Shown piece after piece: positions 18,181 through 26,988 of a DNA stretch of 64,000 nt. Source of the DNA: Candidatus Protochlamydia amoebophila UWE25. Lineage in GTDB: Bacteria; Chlamydiota; Chlamydiia; Chlamydiales; Parachlamydiaceae. The first letter of the stretch is position 1. Each line of letters starts with the position of its first letter. The notes under the pieces were generated by a model. That model did not search any database. It had not been told where the DNA came from and saw only the letters and a program-made list of their open reading frames with translations. The stretch spans positions 1,674,001-1,738,000 of the forward strand of contig NC_005861.2 of assembly GCF_000011565.2 (NCBI RefSeq), written 5' to 3'. A program made the position numbers and the translations under genes.

Positions 18181-18849
18181 ATGATGCAAAAGATGGCTCT
18201 TATCATTCCTTATCGTAATCGAGAAGAGCATCTAAAAATATTTCTCACAGAGTTCCCAGAGAAGATTCAAAAAATATCTCCTCATGTTCAATATACTATT
18301 TTTATCATTGAGCAAGCGGAGGGCAAACTTTTTAATCGAGGTAAACTTTTAAATGTTGGATATACATTAACACAAGAAACTTTTGATTATTTCTGCTTTC
18401 ATGATGTAGATATGTTACCAACTACCTCAGACTATTCTTATCCAATTGTTCCTACTCATCTTGCAGCTGACGTGAGCCAGTTTCGAGAATGGATGGGTAA
18501 TGGACTTGCCTATAAAAATTATTTTGGCGGAGTTGTTTTATTCAACAAAGCAGATTTTGTTAAAGTTAATGGGTATTCTAATCGTTATTGGGGATATGGA
18601 GTTGAAGACGATGATTTAATAGTTCGTGTGGTTGAAAATAACTTAAATTGGGTTCGTAAACCAGGTGTGTATGAAAGCCTCACTCACGCTTATTCAGGAG
18701 GTACTCCAGAACATCAAGCAAATAAAACTCGCTTCATCAATCTTTTAAAAAATTTAGAAGAAGATTTGTCAGGTTTATCTGATCTCAATTATCAGGTTTT
18801 AAACAGCAAAATATTTTCTAATTATACCCAATATTTAGTAGATATTTAA
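18181..18849 (+). CDS. beta-1,4-galactosyltransferase-like (GT7) glycosyltransferase
   Basis: A ~222-residue protein with the eukaryote-type GT7 motifs in order: LIIPYRNREEHL at the N-terminus, EQAEGKLFNRGKLLNVGY (~42-60), the metal-binding-type CFHDVDMLP (~72-80), YFGGVVLFNKADFVKVNGYSN, and YWGYGVEDDDL (~136-146), the acceptor/base motif of metazoan beta4GalT enzymes. It is shorter than animal enzymes and lacks their membrane anchor. No signal peptide is present, so action is cytosolic or, if secreted by the T3SS, in the host. It lies between cdsG and sctF inside the T3SS operon, where Chlamydia has no such gene. ATG 18181 is chosen; 18184 and 18193 are alternatives because no strong ribosome site is visible. 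Confidence 0.8.
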   Translation: MMQKMALIIPYRNREEHLKIFLTEFPEKIQKISPHVQYTIFIIEQAEGKLFNRGKLLNVGYTLTQETFDYFCFHDVDMLPTTSDYSYPIVPTHLAADVSQFREWMGNGLAYKNYFGGVVLFNKADFVKVNGYSNRYWGYGVEDDDLIVRVVENNLNWVRKPGVYESLTHAYSGGTPEHQANKTRFINLLKNLEEDLSGLSDLNYQVLNSKIFSNYTQYLVDI

Positions 18850-19158
18850 AATATTAACCGTTTGTTTTTAAATAAATTTTAATTATCTAAAATCAAATTA
18901 TTTATTTAATAAAATATTCACTATATTGATTTAATTATTAGAATTTGCTATCATTAGAAATAGAAAGGAAGAGGTTTTAAAAGGCCTCGAATACAAGTCC
19001 TCAAAAAATTTGGTAAAGTATTTAAGTGTTGTAGCGTTTCAGAAAAGAAGTGGATAAGAGACTTTAATTCTCTTTAAACTTCAGGAAGTGTAATTTCCCA
19101 AATCTGAATTCCCTACTGAACTTATTAACATTAATAAGCAGAAGTAGTAGGAGGAAAT
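18850..19158 (+). promoter_or_regulatory. gene-free leader of the needle gene, with a hairpin
   Basis: A 309-bp gap with no gene. A hairpin can form at 19047-19082: outer arms GAAGT and ACTTC, inner arms AAGAGA (19056-19061) and TCTCTT (19069-19074). GTAGGAGGA directly precedes the needle start. The long gap and very strong ribosome site suggest that sctF has its own transcript. No convincing -35/-10 pair was identified. Confidence 0.35.
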
Positions 19159-19437
19159 ATGGCGACTGGTGGAGGAAGTAGTGGTGATTTTCAAGGTAAC
19201 TACGTAGGGGAAGGATTTAAAGTTGACTTTTTGATTAGCATTGTTAACGATGCGACAGTTAGTGCAAAAAGAAAACTGGAAATCTTGAAAGCAAGACGTA
19301 GTTCTATCAGTATTGCTGATATGTTCGACATGCAAATGTTGATGAATCACCTATCTCAATTATCAGAGATGTCCACGGCTGTTGTGAGTGCATCCAACTC
19401 AGCAATCTCATCAATGGCTCGTAACGTTAAAGGATAA
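19159..19437 (+). CDS. sctF: T3SS needle filament subunit SctF (CdsF)
   Basis: A 92-residue protein matching the needle-subunit family in size (80-90) and build: a Gly/Ser-rich N-terminus, then a helix-turn-helix made of FKVDFLISIVNDATVSAKRKLEILKARR and ISIADMFDMQMLMNHLSQLSEMSTAVVSAS, ending in short AISSMARNVKG. MFDMQMLMNHLSQLSEM is the conserved C-terminal polymerising helix (MFxMQxxMNxxSQ.SE). It has no cysteine. Needle subunits are secreted and polymerise into the hollow conduit. The ribosome site (AGGAGG, 7 nt spacing) is the strongest in the cluster, as expected for a subunit needed in about a hundred copies per needle. Confidence 0.9.
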   Translation: MATGGGSSGDFQGNYVGEGFKVDFLISIVNDATVSAKRKLEILKARRSSISIADMFDMQMLMNHLSQLSEMSTAVVSASNSAISSMARNVKG

Positions 19438-19442
19438 TTGTC

Positions 19443-19508
19443 GGTTAGTTAGACTTCAGTCTAACCCCGAACTTGACCCTAAGAAGGATTTAACCTTCAA
19501 AGTTTTTT
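19443..19508 (+). promoter_or_regulatory. hairpin cluster downstream of the needle gene
   Basis: Two inverted repeats lie in the gap after sctF. GTTAGACT (19448-19455) pairs with AGTCTAAC (19458-19465), and GAAGG (19483-19487) pairs with CCTTC (19494-19498), followed after four bases by TTTTTT (19503-19508). A partial terminator or an mRNA 3' stabiliser that lets sctF exceed the downstream genes in expression is plausible. Confidence 0.45.
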
Positions 19509-19582
19509 CTAAAATTAGGAGATTGAATTTTTCTTGGGTCATTCGTTATTCTTTTAAACACTAAAGGTGAAGGAAGCTTGCC

Positions 19583-20434
19583 ATGGCATTAGAACAAAAA
19601 ATTGAAGCAGTAAAAAAAGTGGGAGAAGCACTTAATAAGCAGCAGCCTCAAATTCATGAAGAGCTAGAACGAGTGGCTCCCAATAAAGAGCATTTTCAAA
19701 ATTTTTTAAATACTTCTTCTACAATTCAACCCTCTTTTCAGCGATTAGATGGGTCAGTGGTTGCGCCCGAACAAGCTCATTCGGTGGAAAATCCCATTTT
19801 TGGAGATGAAAATGTCACTGTACAAGGAAATGGAACAGCAACGGATCAAGAAAACAAAAAGAAAAAACAGCTTCAAAATGATGAGATTGAAGGGATAGCT
19901 GCCACAACCAATAAAAAAACAACTCCTTCTTCCCTCATAGAAGAGGTCGGAAAACTCAACACAAAAGTTGCGAAAATCTCTACATTAACGCCGGAAGAAT
20001 TAAGAAATCAGGCTCAATCTGTTATTGCTCAAATAGACCAAGTCAAAACACAACTTAGTCAAACTCAAGCAGAAATAAAGCCTTCTTATCAAAATTTACT
20101 CCGCAACCGCTTAACACATATCGACGACAATTTAAAAATTGCTTTATCTAAAGCAGGTGTTGAATACACTCCTCCCGCTGCACAAGTTACTGATATCAAC
20201 AGCCCTAACCCTATTAAACGCTTTATTGGATACTTAACAAGTAGCCAATATCAACTTGAACATTTGAACCAAACAATTGAACACTTAAATCTTACTAAAG
20301 TTCAGATGACCCCTGCTAGTATGCTCGCCATACAGATTAAAGTTGGTTATATTCAACAACAAATTGAGTTGTTCACTAGTTTATTAAATAAAGCTTTAGA
20401 ATCGACAAAAACAATCATGAACGTTCAAGTCTAA
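19583..20434 (+). CDS. T3SS cluster protein in the CT668 position
   Basis: A 283-residue protein between the needle and ATPase genes, where Chlamydia carries CT668. Residues 1-125 are polar and low in hydrophobics (KKVGEALNKQQPQIHEELER, then an Asn/Lys/Gln-rich linker). Residues ~130-283 are helical with many Gln/Leu heptads (QAQSVIAQIDQVKTQLSQTQ; YQLEHLNQTIEHLNLTK; IKVGYIQQQIELFTSLLNKA). It has no signal peptide or membrane segment. A cytosolic accessory role next to the ATPase complex is inferred from position. It is longer than I recall for CT668, mainly because of the linker. Confidence 0.55.
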   Translation: MALEQKIEAVKKVGEALNKQQPQIHEELERVAPNKEHFQNFLNTSSTIQPSFQRLDGSVVAPEQAHSVENPIFGDENVTVQGNGTATDQENKKKKQLQNDEIEGIAATTNKKTTPSSLIEEVGKLNTKVAKISTLTPEELRNQAQSVIAQIDQVKTQLSQTQAEIKPSYQNLLRNRLTHIDDNLKIALSKAGVEYTPPAAQVTDINSPNPIKRFIGYLTSSQYQLEHLNQTIEHLNLTKVQMTPASMLAIQIKVGYIQQQIELFTSLLNKALESTKTIMNVQV

Positions 20435-20539
20435 AGCAAAAAAAATATTGGTTGGTTTCTTCATTCTTGATATCTTAATATAAGGAATATTTTGTCCTTA
20501 TTTTCTATCTACTATTGTTTCCAACTAAGGGTAAATTTC

Positions 20540-21856
20540 ATGTTTTTTAATGATCAAATTGACAAACTTCTGGATGATCTAGATGAACTTCAACTTACGA
20601 CGGTGAATGGCCGCATTACCGAAATTGTTGGAATGTTAATCAAAGCTGTGGTGCCTCAAGTAAAAATTGGGGAAGTTTGTTTAATCAAAAGAGCAGGTGA
20701 CCCTTTACGCGCAGAAGTGGTGGGTTTTACAAAAGACGAAGTCCTTCTTTCTCCTTTAGGAGAAATGACTGGTATCGGCCCCTCTTCTGAAGTCATTCCC
20801 ACTCATCTTCCTTTACACATCAAAGTCGGCCCTCAATTGCTTGGGAGAATTTTAAATGGTTTAGGAGAACCCTTAGACGAAGAAACCAAAGGTCCTTTAA
20901 TCTTAGAAGAGACCTATCCTGTTATTCAAGCTCCTCCTGACCCTGTCAAAAGAATGCCTATTCATAACCCTATTTCCGTTGGAATAAGGGCTATTGACGG
21001 CGTATTAACTACAGGCCTCGGACAAAGAGTAGGGATTTTTGCTGCTGCAGGTGGTGGTAAATCAACATTACTTGGAATGATTGCTCGCAATGCAGTCGCA
21101 GATGTCAATGTAATCAGTTTAATTGGGGAGCGAGGGCGAGAACTCAGAGAATTTATTGAAAAGGATTTAGGTCCCGAAGGACTAAAAAGATCTGTCCTTG
21201 TGGTCTCGACCTCTGACCAAGCCTCCCAGCTTCGTCTCAATGCAGCTTACGTTGGTACTGCGATTGCTGAATATTTTAGAGATCAAGGTAAATCTGTCAT
21301 CTTAATGATGGATTCGGTGACGAGATTTGCAAGAGCTCTGCGTGAAGTAGGCTTAGCAGCAGGCGAACCTCCGGCAAGAGCTGGTTATACTCCTTCAGTC
21401 TTTTCAACGCTTCCTAAACTATTGGAAAGAGCGGGAAATTCTGATAAAGGGAGTATTACAGCTTTTTATACTATCTTAGTGGCTGGAGATGATATGAATG
21501 AACCCGTTGCTGATGAAGTACGCTCTATTCTGGATGGTCACATTATTTTATCTAGTGAACTTGCACGTCAATATCATTATCCCGCCATTGATGTTCTCTC
21601 CTCTGCAAGTCGTGTCATGAATGCCATTGTTCCCAAAGAACACTTGCAATTAGTTGGTAAACTTAAAGAAGTTTTAGCTAATTATAAAAAAAACGAGCTA
21701 TTAATTAAAATTGGCGAATACAAAAGAGGGGCGGATAAAGCAGGAGATTTTGCCATAGACTATATCGAAAAAGTTTTAAAATTTCTCAAACAAGGTGTCG
21801 ACGAAAAATGCTCATTTCAAGAGACTGTCCAACTCCTGAAATCTCTCTTCAGATAA
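20540..21856 (+). CDS. sctN: T3SS ATPase SctN (CdsN)
   Basis: A 438-residue F1-beta-like ATPase that unfolds substrates and drives export at the base of the injectisome. ATG 20540 is chosen; the ORF extends upstream to a TTG at 20492 but the family length and start (short N-terminal helix before [14 protein letters not shown]) fit 20540. Walker A is [11 protein letters not shown] (~167-177) and Walker B is [12 protein letters not shown] (~252-263). ERGRELREF, the [32 protein letters not shown] segment and the DGHIILS region are all present, so the enzyme should be active. Equivalent to CT669 in Chlamydia. sctO follows after 13 bp. Confidence 0.95.
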   Translation: MFFNDQIDKLLDDLDELQLTTVNGRITEIVGMLIKAVVPQVKIGEVCLIKRAGDPLRAEVVGFTKDEVLLSPLGEMTGIGPSSEVIPTHLPLHIKVGPQLLGRILNGLGEPLDEETKGPLILEETYPVIQAPPDPVKRMPIHNPISVGIRAIDGVLTTGLGQRVGIFAAAGGGKSTLLGMIARNAVADVNVISLIGERGRELREFIEKDLGPEGLKRSVLVVSTSDQASQLRLNAAYVGTAIAEYFRDQGKSVILMMDSVTRFARALREVGLAAGEPPARAGYTPSVFSTLPKLLERAGNSDKGSITAFYTILVAGDDMNEPVADEVRSILDGHIILSSELARQYHYPAIDVLSSASRVMNAIVPKEHLQLVGKLKEVLANYKKNELLIKIGEYKRGADKAGDFAIDYIEKVLKFLKQGVDEKCSFQETVQLLKSLFR

Positions 21857-21869
21857 AATTGGTTAAATT

Positions 21870-22367
21870 ATGAGCAAAATCGTTTATCCTTTAAAACAAG
21901 TCATTGAAGTTAAACAAAGGCGCGTTGAAGAAGCCGAGAAAAATGTTAAACAAAAGCAATTAGCACTGGAAAAAGAAAAAGAAAAGTTAGCCGAACGAGA
22001 AGCGGAAAGAAATAAAGTAAAGAGTCACAAACAAGACAAATTGAATCAATTAAGAGAGCAATTAGATCAAGGAACGACTAGCCCAAAAGTTATTCAAATG
22101 AAAGCTTACATTAAAGTCGTGGAAGAAAAATTAGCAATCGAGGAAAAAAAAGTTAAAGACCAAGCAGAGCAGGTTAAAATTGCTCAAAAAAATTTGGATC
22201 AAGCGAAAGAAGAATTACGTATAAAAAGACAAGAAGTAGATAAGCTCTTAAGTCATAAAAAAGACTGGGAAAAGGAAATGCGTAAAGAACTTGAAATTGT
22301 GGAAGGCAGGGAACAAGATGAATTAGGTTCGATCATTTTTGTCTCTAATCAAAGACGCAATTCTTAA
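21870..22367 (+). CDS. sctO: T3SS stalk protein SctO (CdsO)
   Basis: A 165-residue, almost entirely helical Lys/Glu/Gln-rich protein with an uninterrupted coiled coil (~10-145: VKQRRVEEAEKNVKQKQLAL, KVVEEKLAIEEKKVKDQAEQ). This is the build of YscO/FliJ-type proteins, which insert into the centre of the ATPase hexamer like the gamma subunit of F1. Position directly after sctN matches CT670. The last residues (LGSIIFVSNQRRNS) are less charged. Its stop lies 70 bp before the preferred sctP start. Confidence 0.85.
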   Translation: MSKIVYPLKQVIEVKQRRVEEAEKNVKQKQLALEKEKEKLAEREAERNKVKSHKQDKLNQLREQLDQGTTSPKVIQMKAYIKVVEEKLAIEEKKVKDQAEQVKIAQKNLDQAKEELRIKRQEVDKLLSHKKDWEKEMRKELEIVEGREQDELGSIIFVSNQRRNS

Positions 22368-22437
22368 GTTCTCTGAGGAAAGCAACAAAAAAGTGAAAGC
22401 GCAGTTAGCAGCTTATTTAACGGAAAAGGAGTGTAAT

Positions 22438-23430
22438 ATGCCATCATCTGATGAAATCAACCCAGTTAGATTTAATCCAAGGTCTGATTCTTCAAGCCTT
22501 GGTCGAAGTCGCCCTGAAGGCACTCCACGCAGTGATAAAAATTTTAAAAAACTTGTTCGTAATGATGAAGATCCCTCAAAAGAACAAGAAGAATTAGCCG
22601 GACTGGAAGAAGAAAATGAAGCGGCTCCCCTCTCTCTTTTTGATCTGTCAGCAAAAAATAAATCAACCCGCAAATCCCCTAGTATGGTTGCAAAAAATCC
22701 TTTTATAAAAGAAGAAAACGACCAACAGCCAATTTTGGAAATGGCTGAAAATAAGAATCCTCAACTTGAGCAAAACTCCACTGAAAAACCCTTGAAAGAT
22801 ACTTTTCTTCACGGAGAAATTGTTCGTGAATCTGTCATTGAAGGAAAAAAAGAAAAAAACAGCTCCCTTGCTTTAGCAACTGACAGCGCTGCTCCCTCTC
22901 CTAAAAAAGAAAAACAGAAACTTAGCCGAACTCCATTCGAAGCACGAGAAGAACAGGTAGATTTATCAGCCATTAATTCACAACAGCGTCCGATCGCCTT
23001 TTTAGCAGATAAAGCGGAATTGGCTGAAGAACCAAAAACTTTATCGTCAATTAAAGATATCGTCGCCCAAATTGTAGAAAAAATGCAGATTATTAAAACA
23101 GGTGAAAAGACAGATACAGTTGTCACACTTCGATATCCCCCTATTTTTGAAGGAGCAACAGTCACTTTAACAAATTTTGAAGGAGCGGCGCGAGAATTCA
23201 ATGTCGCTTTTGCCAACTTAACTGATGAAGCGAAGCGATTTTTAGATCGTAAAATTGTTGAAGATTCTTTAGTAGAAAACCTTGCGCGACAAGATATTAT
23301 TGTTAACGTTTTAACCACAACGACCCTTCCTGAAGCGAATGCTGATACGGACTCTTATAAATATTTCACTAGGGAAGAGCGAGAACAAAAACGAGATCAA
23401 CAAGCCCAAGACCAAAAAGAAGAAGAGTAA
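22438..23430 (+). CDS. sctP: T3SS needle-length/substrate-switch protein SctP (CdsP)
   Basis: A 330-residue protein. ATG 22438 has AAAAGGAG 6 nt upstream; the ORF itself extends back to 22339 and overlaps sctO, which I reject as a start. Residues 1-200 are Pro/Ser/Lys/Glu-rich and disordered, as in ruler proteins. A compact C-terminal domain (~225-310: SIKDIVAQIVEKMQIIKTGE, VVTLRYPPIFEGATVTLTNF, REFNVAFANLTDEAKRFL) corresponds to the substrate-specificity-switch fold seen in SctP/FliK proteins. The position matches CT671. The tail is charged (REEREQKRDQQAQDQKEEE). Transcription probably ends at the terminator at 23468. Confidence 0.8.
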   Translation: MPSSDEINPVRFNPRSDSSSLGRSRPEGTPRSDKNFKKLVRNDEDPSKEQEELAGLEEENEAAPLSLFDLSAKNKSTRKSPSMVAKNPFIKEENDQQPILEMAENKNPQLEQNSTEKPLKDTFLHGEIVRESVIEGKKEKNSSLALATDSAAPSPKKEKQKLSRTPFEAREEQVDLSAINSQQRPIAFLADKAELAEEPKTLSSIKDIVAQIVEKMQIIKTGEKTDTVVTLRYPPIFEGATVTLTNFEGAAREFNVAFANLTDEAKRFLDRKIVEDSLVENLARQDIIVNVLTTTTLPEANADTDSYKYFTREEREQKRDQQAQDQKEEE

Positions 23431-23467
23431 ACTTAATTGTTAAAAAATTTTTATTTTTTTTTTCATA

Positions 23468-23500
23468 GATAGCCAATGCATTTATTGGCTATCTTTTTTT
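23468..23500 (+). terminator. Rho-independent terminator after sctP
   Basis: Perfect 9-bp stem GATAGCCAA (23468-23476) with TTGGCTATC (23485-23493), an 8-nt loop, and seven T (23494-23500). It lies 38 bp after the sctP stop, so sctQ and pkn5 are probably transcribed from a separate promoter. Confidence 0.85.
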
Positions 23501-23643
23501 ATTAAACAACCCTCATCCGACATTTCTACGGATGGATAAAATAAGAAACTTTTCATGCATGGATAAGTTATTCACTTTTTTCTAATCCATTTTTATTGTA
23601 CATATTAGTATTTGACATGAATGACAAAATTTCTCTCCAAATT

Positions 23644-23672
23644 TTGAGAAAAATATGAGAAAATAGTATTTA
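23644..23672 (+). promoter_or_regulatory. candidate promoter for sctQ-pkn5
   Basis: TTGAGA (23644-23649), a 17-bp spacer and TATTTA (23667-23672) lie ~60 bp upstream of the sctQ start and downstream of the sctP terminator. A perfect TTGACA at 23612-23617 has no matching -10 at the usual distance. The rest of 23501-23734 holds no gene. Confidence 0.35.
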
Positions 23673-23734
23673 AAAAAATTAATTTTAACGCCTACTATAA
23701 ATTGCATAGGGAATACAAACTCAGGTTAGACAAA

Positions 23735-25072
23735 ATGGCAACTCCTTCAGCTTCCTATGATTGGATTCGTACAATTGATCCAGAATTAAAAAATTTAGAT
23801 GAAATTCCCCTAACAGGGTCTGCTCCTCCTTTTCCCTGGGAAGAGCTTTCTCAACGCATTGCAAAATCTTTCGATCGAGAAGGATTGTTTATTCAACCCA
23901 AAGAATTGGTTTGGCGTTCTCAAGAAAATTTATATGAAGGGCTAGGGGATTCCCCATTTCCTTTACATTTTGCAATTCCAACTTTACAAGGACAGGCTTG
24001 TTGGATAATGCCGGAACAGGAAATGGCTATTTTAGAGACATGGCTTTTAACTAAAGAGTCTCACCCTATTAGTTTTCAAGATCGAGCATTAAGTGAAAGC
24101 TTTTATCGATTTTTTGCTCTGGAAGTTCTTTACCACACTAATCAGCTTAACTTCGATAAATCAATTACTCCTATTCTCACTAATCAAACTTCTTTACCTA
24201 ATGAAAGCGCTTTATGTCTAGATATCTGTTTGCAATTTCAAGAACAAATAGTCTGGGGTCGATTAATTATTTCAAAAGATTTGAGACGTTCCTGGGTCGA
24301 GCATTTTGCTTCCCGAGGCCCTTCTCATTTGACGACCGAACTTGCCAAAGCTATTGATATTCAAGTACATTTAGAAGTTGGAAAGACGACACTTTCATTA
24401 AAAGAGTGGTCTTCAGTTTGTTTAGGTGATTTTATTGTTTTGGATAGCTGCTCATTAGACCCTCAAGAATTGACAGGCCGTCTTATGCTAACGGTTAACG
24501 GAAAGCCTGCCCATCGAGGAAAAATCAAAGATGGTGTTATCAAAATTTTAGAAACCCCTCTCATCCAAGAAGTTGAAACACCTTTACAAGAATTAAATAT
24601 GCCACAAGAGGAACTCCCTATGGTAAAACAATCAGAAGAAGATGATGATGATTTAAGTGACTTAAATTTTACTGAAGACGAAGATGAAGACGAAGATTTT
24701 GATTTTGAAGACGATGAGGAAGAGACTGAAGATGATGATGAAAATTTTACTTTAGACGAAGTAACAGAAGAAGAACAATCTTCTCCCAAAAACAATGCAT
24801 CTCAAAGTAGTCCAGCTTCTTCTATTACAGAAAACACAAAAACAGGTCTCATTACCCCTAACCAAATTCCTGTCAATCTGACTGTAGAAGTCGGCCGTAT
24901 CCAAATGTCTATGGATCATTTACTCAAACTTGAACCCGGTAATATGCTTGAATTAAACATTAAACCGGAAGATGGAGTCGATTTAACGATTAATGGAAAA
25001 ATTGTCGGACGAGGAGAGCTACTTCGTATTGGGGAAGTTTTAGGTGTGAGAGTTTTAGAATTAGGTCATTGA
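23735..25072 (+). CDS. sctQ: T3SS C-ring/sorting platform protein SctQ (CdsQ)
   Basis: A 445-residue protein. ATG 23735 (MATPSASYDW) is preferred over the TTG at 23702. The C-terminal ~75 residues are a SpoA domain (IPVNLTVEVGRIQMSMDHLL, PGNMLELNIKPEDGVDLTIN, GRGELLRIGEVLGVRVLEL) as in YscQ, SpaO and FliN. Another SpoA-like strand set occurs at ~215-300 (VHLEVGKTTLSLKEWSSVCLGDFIVLDS). Between them lies an extremely acidic stretch (~305-360) of almost pure Asp/Glu. SctQ builds the cytoplasmic sorting platform that docks chaperone-substrate complexes. The position matches CT672. Confidence 0.85.
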   Translation: MATPSASYDWIRTIDPELKNLDEIPLTGSAPPFPWEELSQRIAKSFDREGLFIQPKELVWRSQENLYEGLGDSPFPLHFAIPTLQGQACWIMPEQEMAILETWLLTKESHPISFQDRALSESFYRFFALEVLYHTNQLNFDKSITPILTNQTSLPNESALCLDICLQFQEQIVWGRLIISKDLRRSWVEHFASRGPSHLTTELAKAIDIQVHLEVGKTTLSLKEWSSVCLGDFIVLDSCSLDPQELTGRLMLTVNGKPAHRGKIKDGVIKILETPLIQEVETPLQELNMPQEELPMVKQSEEDDDDLSDLNFTEDEDEDEDFDFEDDEEETEDDDENFTLDEVTEEEQSSPKNNASQSSPASSITENTKTGLITPNQIPVNLTVEVGRIQMSMDHLLKLEPGNMLELNIKPEDGVDLTINGKIVGRGELLRIGEVLGVRVLELGH

Positions 25073-25147
25073 TTACCGATTATTTTTTAATGAATAAATG
25101 ACATAGCTTTTACTCAGAATTGATTTTTGATATTTTAGGTTAATACA

Positions 25148-26737
25148 GTGGAATTAGATCCTAGCAAACGAATAACTTTACCAACCGCCCTTGATTCAAC
25201 TAAAAATATTGTTAAAATTCCTGAAAAAATTGGCCCTTATCAAGTAGAAGCTCTACTCGAAAAGGGCGGTATGAGTATTCTTTATCTGGCCACACACCCA
25301 GATACCAAGGACCCTATCACTATTAAAGTTCTCTTTCCAGAATTTGTTTCCAATCCAGAAATGGTTCAACGCTTTCTGCGTGAATCTGAAATTATTGGAC
25401 TTGCAGATCATCCAAACATTGTTAAGTTATATGGGCAAGGAGAGTGGGAAGGCGGACTTTATATTGCCATGGAATTTATCCAAGGCATTTCTTTAAGGCA
25501 ATATCTTTTACGCAATCTAATTTCTCTTAAGCATGCTTTAGAGCTAGTTATGGAAATTTCAATGGCTCTATGCCACCTTCATGCTCATGGTGTGATTCAT
25601 CGAGATGTCAAGCCTGAAAATATTTTAGTGACAGAATCAGGAGGAGTCAAAGTTATTGATTTTGGAATTGCTCAGCTTTTAACAGAAGGGCAAACAGATC
25701 CAAAATCTCAACGCCGTTTAATTGGAACTCCTATTTATATGAGTCCCGAACAAAAAAACAATCCTGAATCAACTTCTTATCCCTCAGATATTTACTCATT
25801 AGGTATCATCACTTATGAACTCGTGCTTGGAAAATTGAGCCATGGACAAATTCATCTTTCTATCATGCCTAAAGGGCTACAAAAAATATTAGCCAAAGCT
25901 TTACAGTTAAATCCTGAGGATCGGTATCAAGATATCGTTGATTTTATGACAGATGTCTCTGCTTACCTTTATTCTCCAGCTCTGCTTAAAGAAAACAAAG
26001 AATTAGATCCATTAAGCGATCTTTCAGAAAGCTTGCGTCACGCTCAGCATTCTTTAGTTCCAGACAATCCTCCCAAATGGTCTAAAATTGATATAGGGCT
26101 TGCTTCTTATAAAAGTTTGGGAATATCGAGTTTATATTATGATTTTTTTAATCTCCCCCATCACGGCTACGGAATCATCATTGGAGAACCTTCCGTAAAA
26201 GGCTCAGCAGGAATTGTCTATACTTCAGTTTTAAGAGGAATGGTTCGTGCTCTTTGTCAACTTACTCAAAGACCTGAAGAAATGGCTACGGTCCTCAATG
26301 CACTCTTGTTAAATGATCCTATGAAGCAAAATTTCTCTTTTAGTTATCTTATTCTTTCTCCTCAAGAAAATCTCTTCCGGTTTATTTCTTGTGGATGTGG
26401 ACACTTATGGTATCTCCCAAAAGAAAAATTGCAATTAGAACTCATTAATTCTGAAAATTCTCCCCTAGGAATTAATCATTTAAACTCATTTGTGGAAATC
26501 GAACATCCATGGAATGTTGGAGATGCAATTCTTTTCTATGGTTCCTTATGCTCCTCCGATACTTTTGCCAAAAAACCTTTATTTTCAAATGAGCAATTGT
26601 TATCAAGCCTTCAAGAAGCTTCTATGACATCTCCCCAAAAACAAGTAGATACTATTCTTAGAAAAGCTAAGGTTGAGCTTAGCCGTACCTCCGATGAACG
26701 CTCTATTGTTCTTCTTAATCTTCTAAGAAACGAATAA
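25148..26737 (+). CDS. pkn5: Pkn5-like Ser/Thr kinase with a C-terminal SpoIIE/PP2C-like domain
   Basis: A 529-residue protein starting at GTG 25148. The N-terminal kinase domain (~30-275) has LLEKGGMSILYLA (a glycine loop with a changed third Gly), the ATP lysine K60 in ITIKVL, HRDVKPENILV (~151), DFG (~171) and MSPEQ, so the catalytic residues are present. Residues ~310-529 resemble SpoIIE/RsbU-type phosphatases: GIIIGEPSVKGSAGIVYTSVLRGMVRAL aligns with the usual GD.SGKG..AAL...L..A, and FRFISCGCGHLWYLP with L.Y..AGH.P..L. The metal-binding Asp of GD.SGKG is Glu here. The position matches CT673 (pkn5). In Chlamydia the secretin gene follows; here an IS element does. Confidence 0.8.
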   Translation: MELDPSKRITLPTALDSTKNIVKIPEKIGPYQVEALLEKGGMSILYLATHPDTKDPITIKVLFPEFVSNPEMVQRFLRESEIIGLADHPNIVKLYGQGEWEGGLYIAMEFIQGISLRQYLLRNLISLKHALELVMEISMALCHLHAHGVIHRDVKPENILVTESGGVKVIDFGIAQLLTEGQTDPKSQRRLIGTPIYMSPEQKNNPESTSYPSDIYSLGIITYELVLGKLSHGQIHLSIMPKGLQKILAKALQLNPEDRYQDIVDFMTDVSAYLYSPALLKENKELDPLSDLSESLRHAQHSLVPDNPPKWSKIDIGLASYKSLGISSLYYDFFNLPHHGYGIIIGEPSVKGSAGIVYTSVLRGMVRALCQLTQRPEEMATVLNALLLNDPMKQNFSFSYLILSPQENLFRFISCGCGHLWYLPKEKLQLELINSENSPLGINHLNSFVEIEHPWNVGDAILFYGSLCSSDTFAKKPLFSNEQLLSSLQEASMTSPQKQVDTILRKAKVELSRTSDERSIVLLNLLRNE

Positions 26738-26841
26738 ATTTTATTAATTAATTAGAATGGGTAGAGACATAATCATACAATTTTATTCTAAGAAATTATG
26801 AACTCGCTTTATCTTCTCCCCCACCATAAGCGAGCAAGCTA

Positions 26842-26986
26842 GGTAGTGTAGTCACGAGACTTCTGCCCATATAGCAATACATCTAATATGGACTGCAGCC
26901 AAGAATGAGGCTGTGTTCTTTGCATAACGGGTCGCTATTCCTCTCCAGCGCTTCAAATGTAAAAATGCATTTTCCACCAAATGCCT
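26842..26986 (-). mobile_element. truncated inverted remnant of the adjacent IS5-family element
   Basis: These 145 bp are the reverse complement of the right end of the complete element (27688-27832), with only about three visible mismatches. They include its terminal repeat (here beginning GGTAGTGTAGTCACGAG) and the code for the transposase C-terminus. A TA dinucleotide (26840-26841) flanks the outer end. The rest of this copy is missing, because the intact copy has inserted at its internal TA. Confidence 0.85.
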
Positions 26987-26988
26987 TA

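Noticed and set aside
22809..23318. 169-residue minus-strand ORF
   Set aside because: It is antisense to sctP; Ser/Arg/Phe-rich composition is the mirror of the sctP codons and no ribosome site is present.
24463..24795. Ser-rich 110-residue minus-strand ORF
   Set aside because: Its poly-Ser stretch is the complement of the Asp/Glu run of SctQ (GAT/GAA codons), a known antisense artefact.
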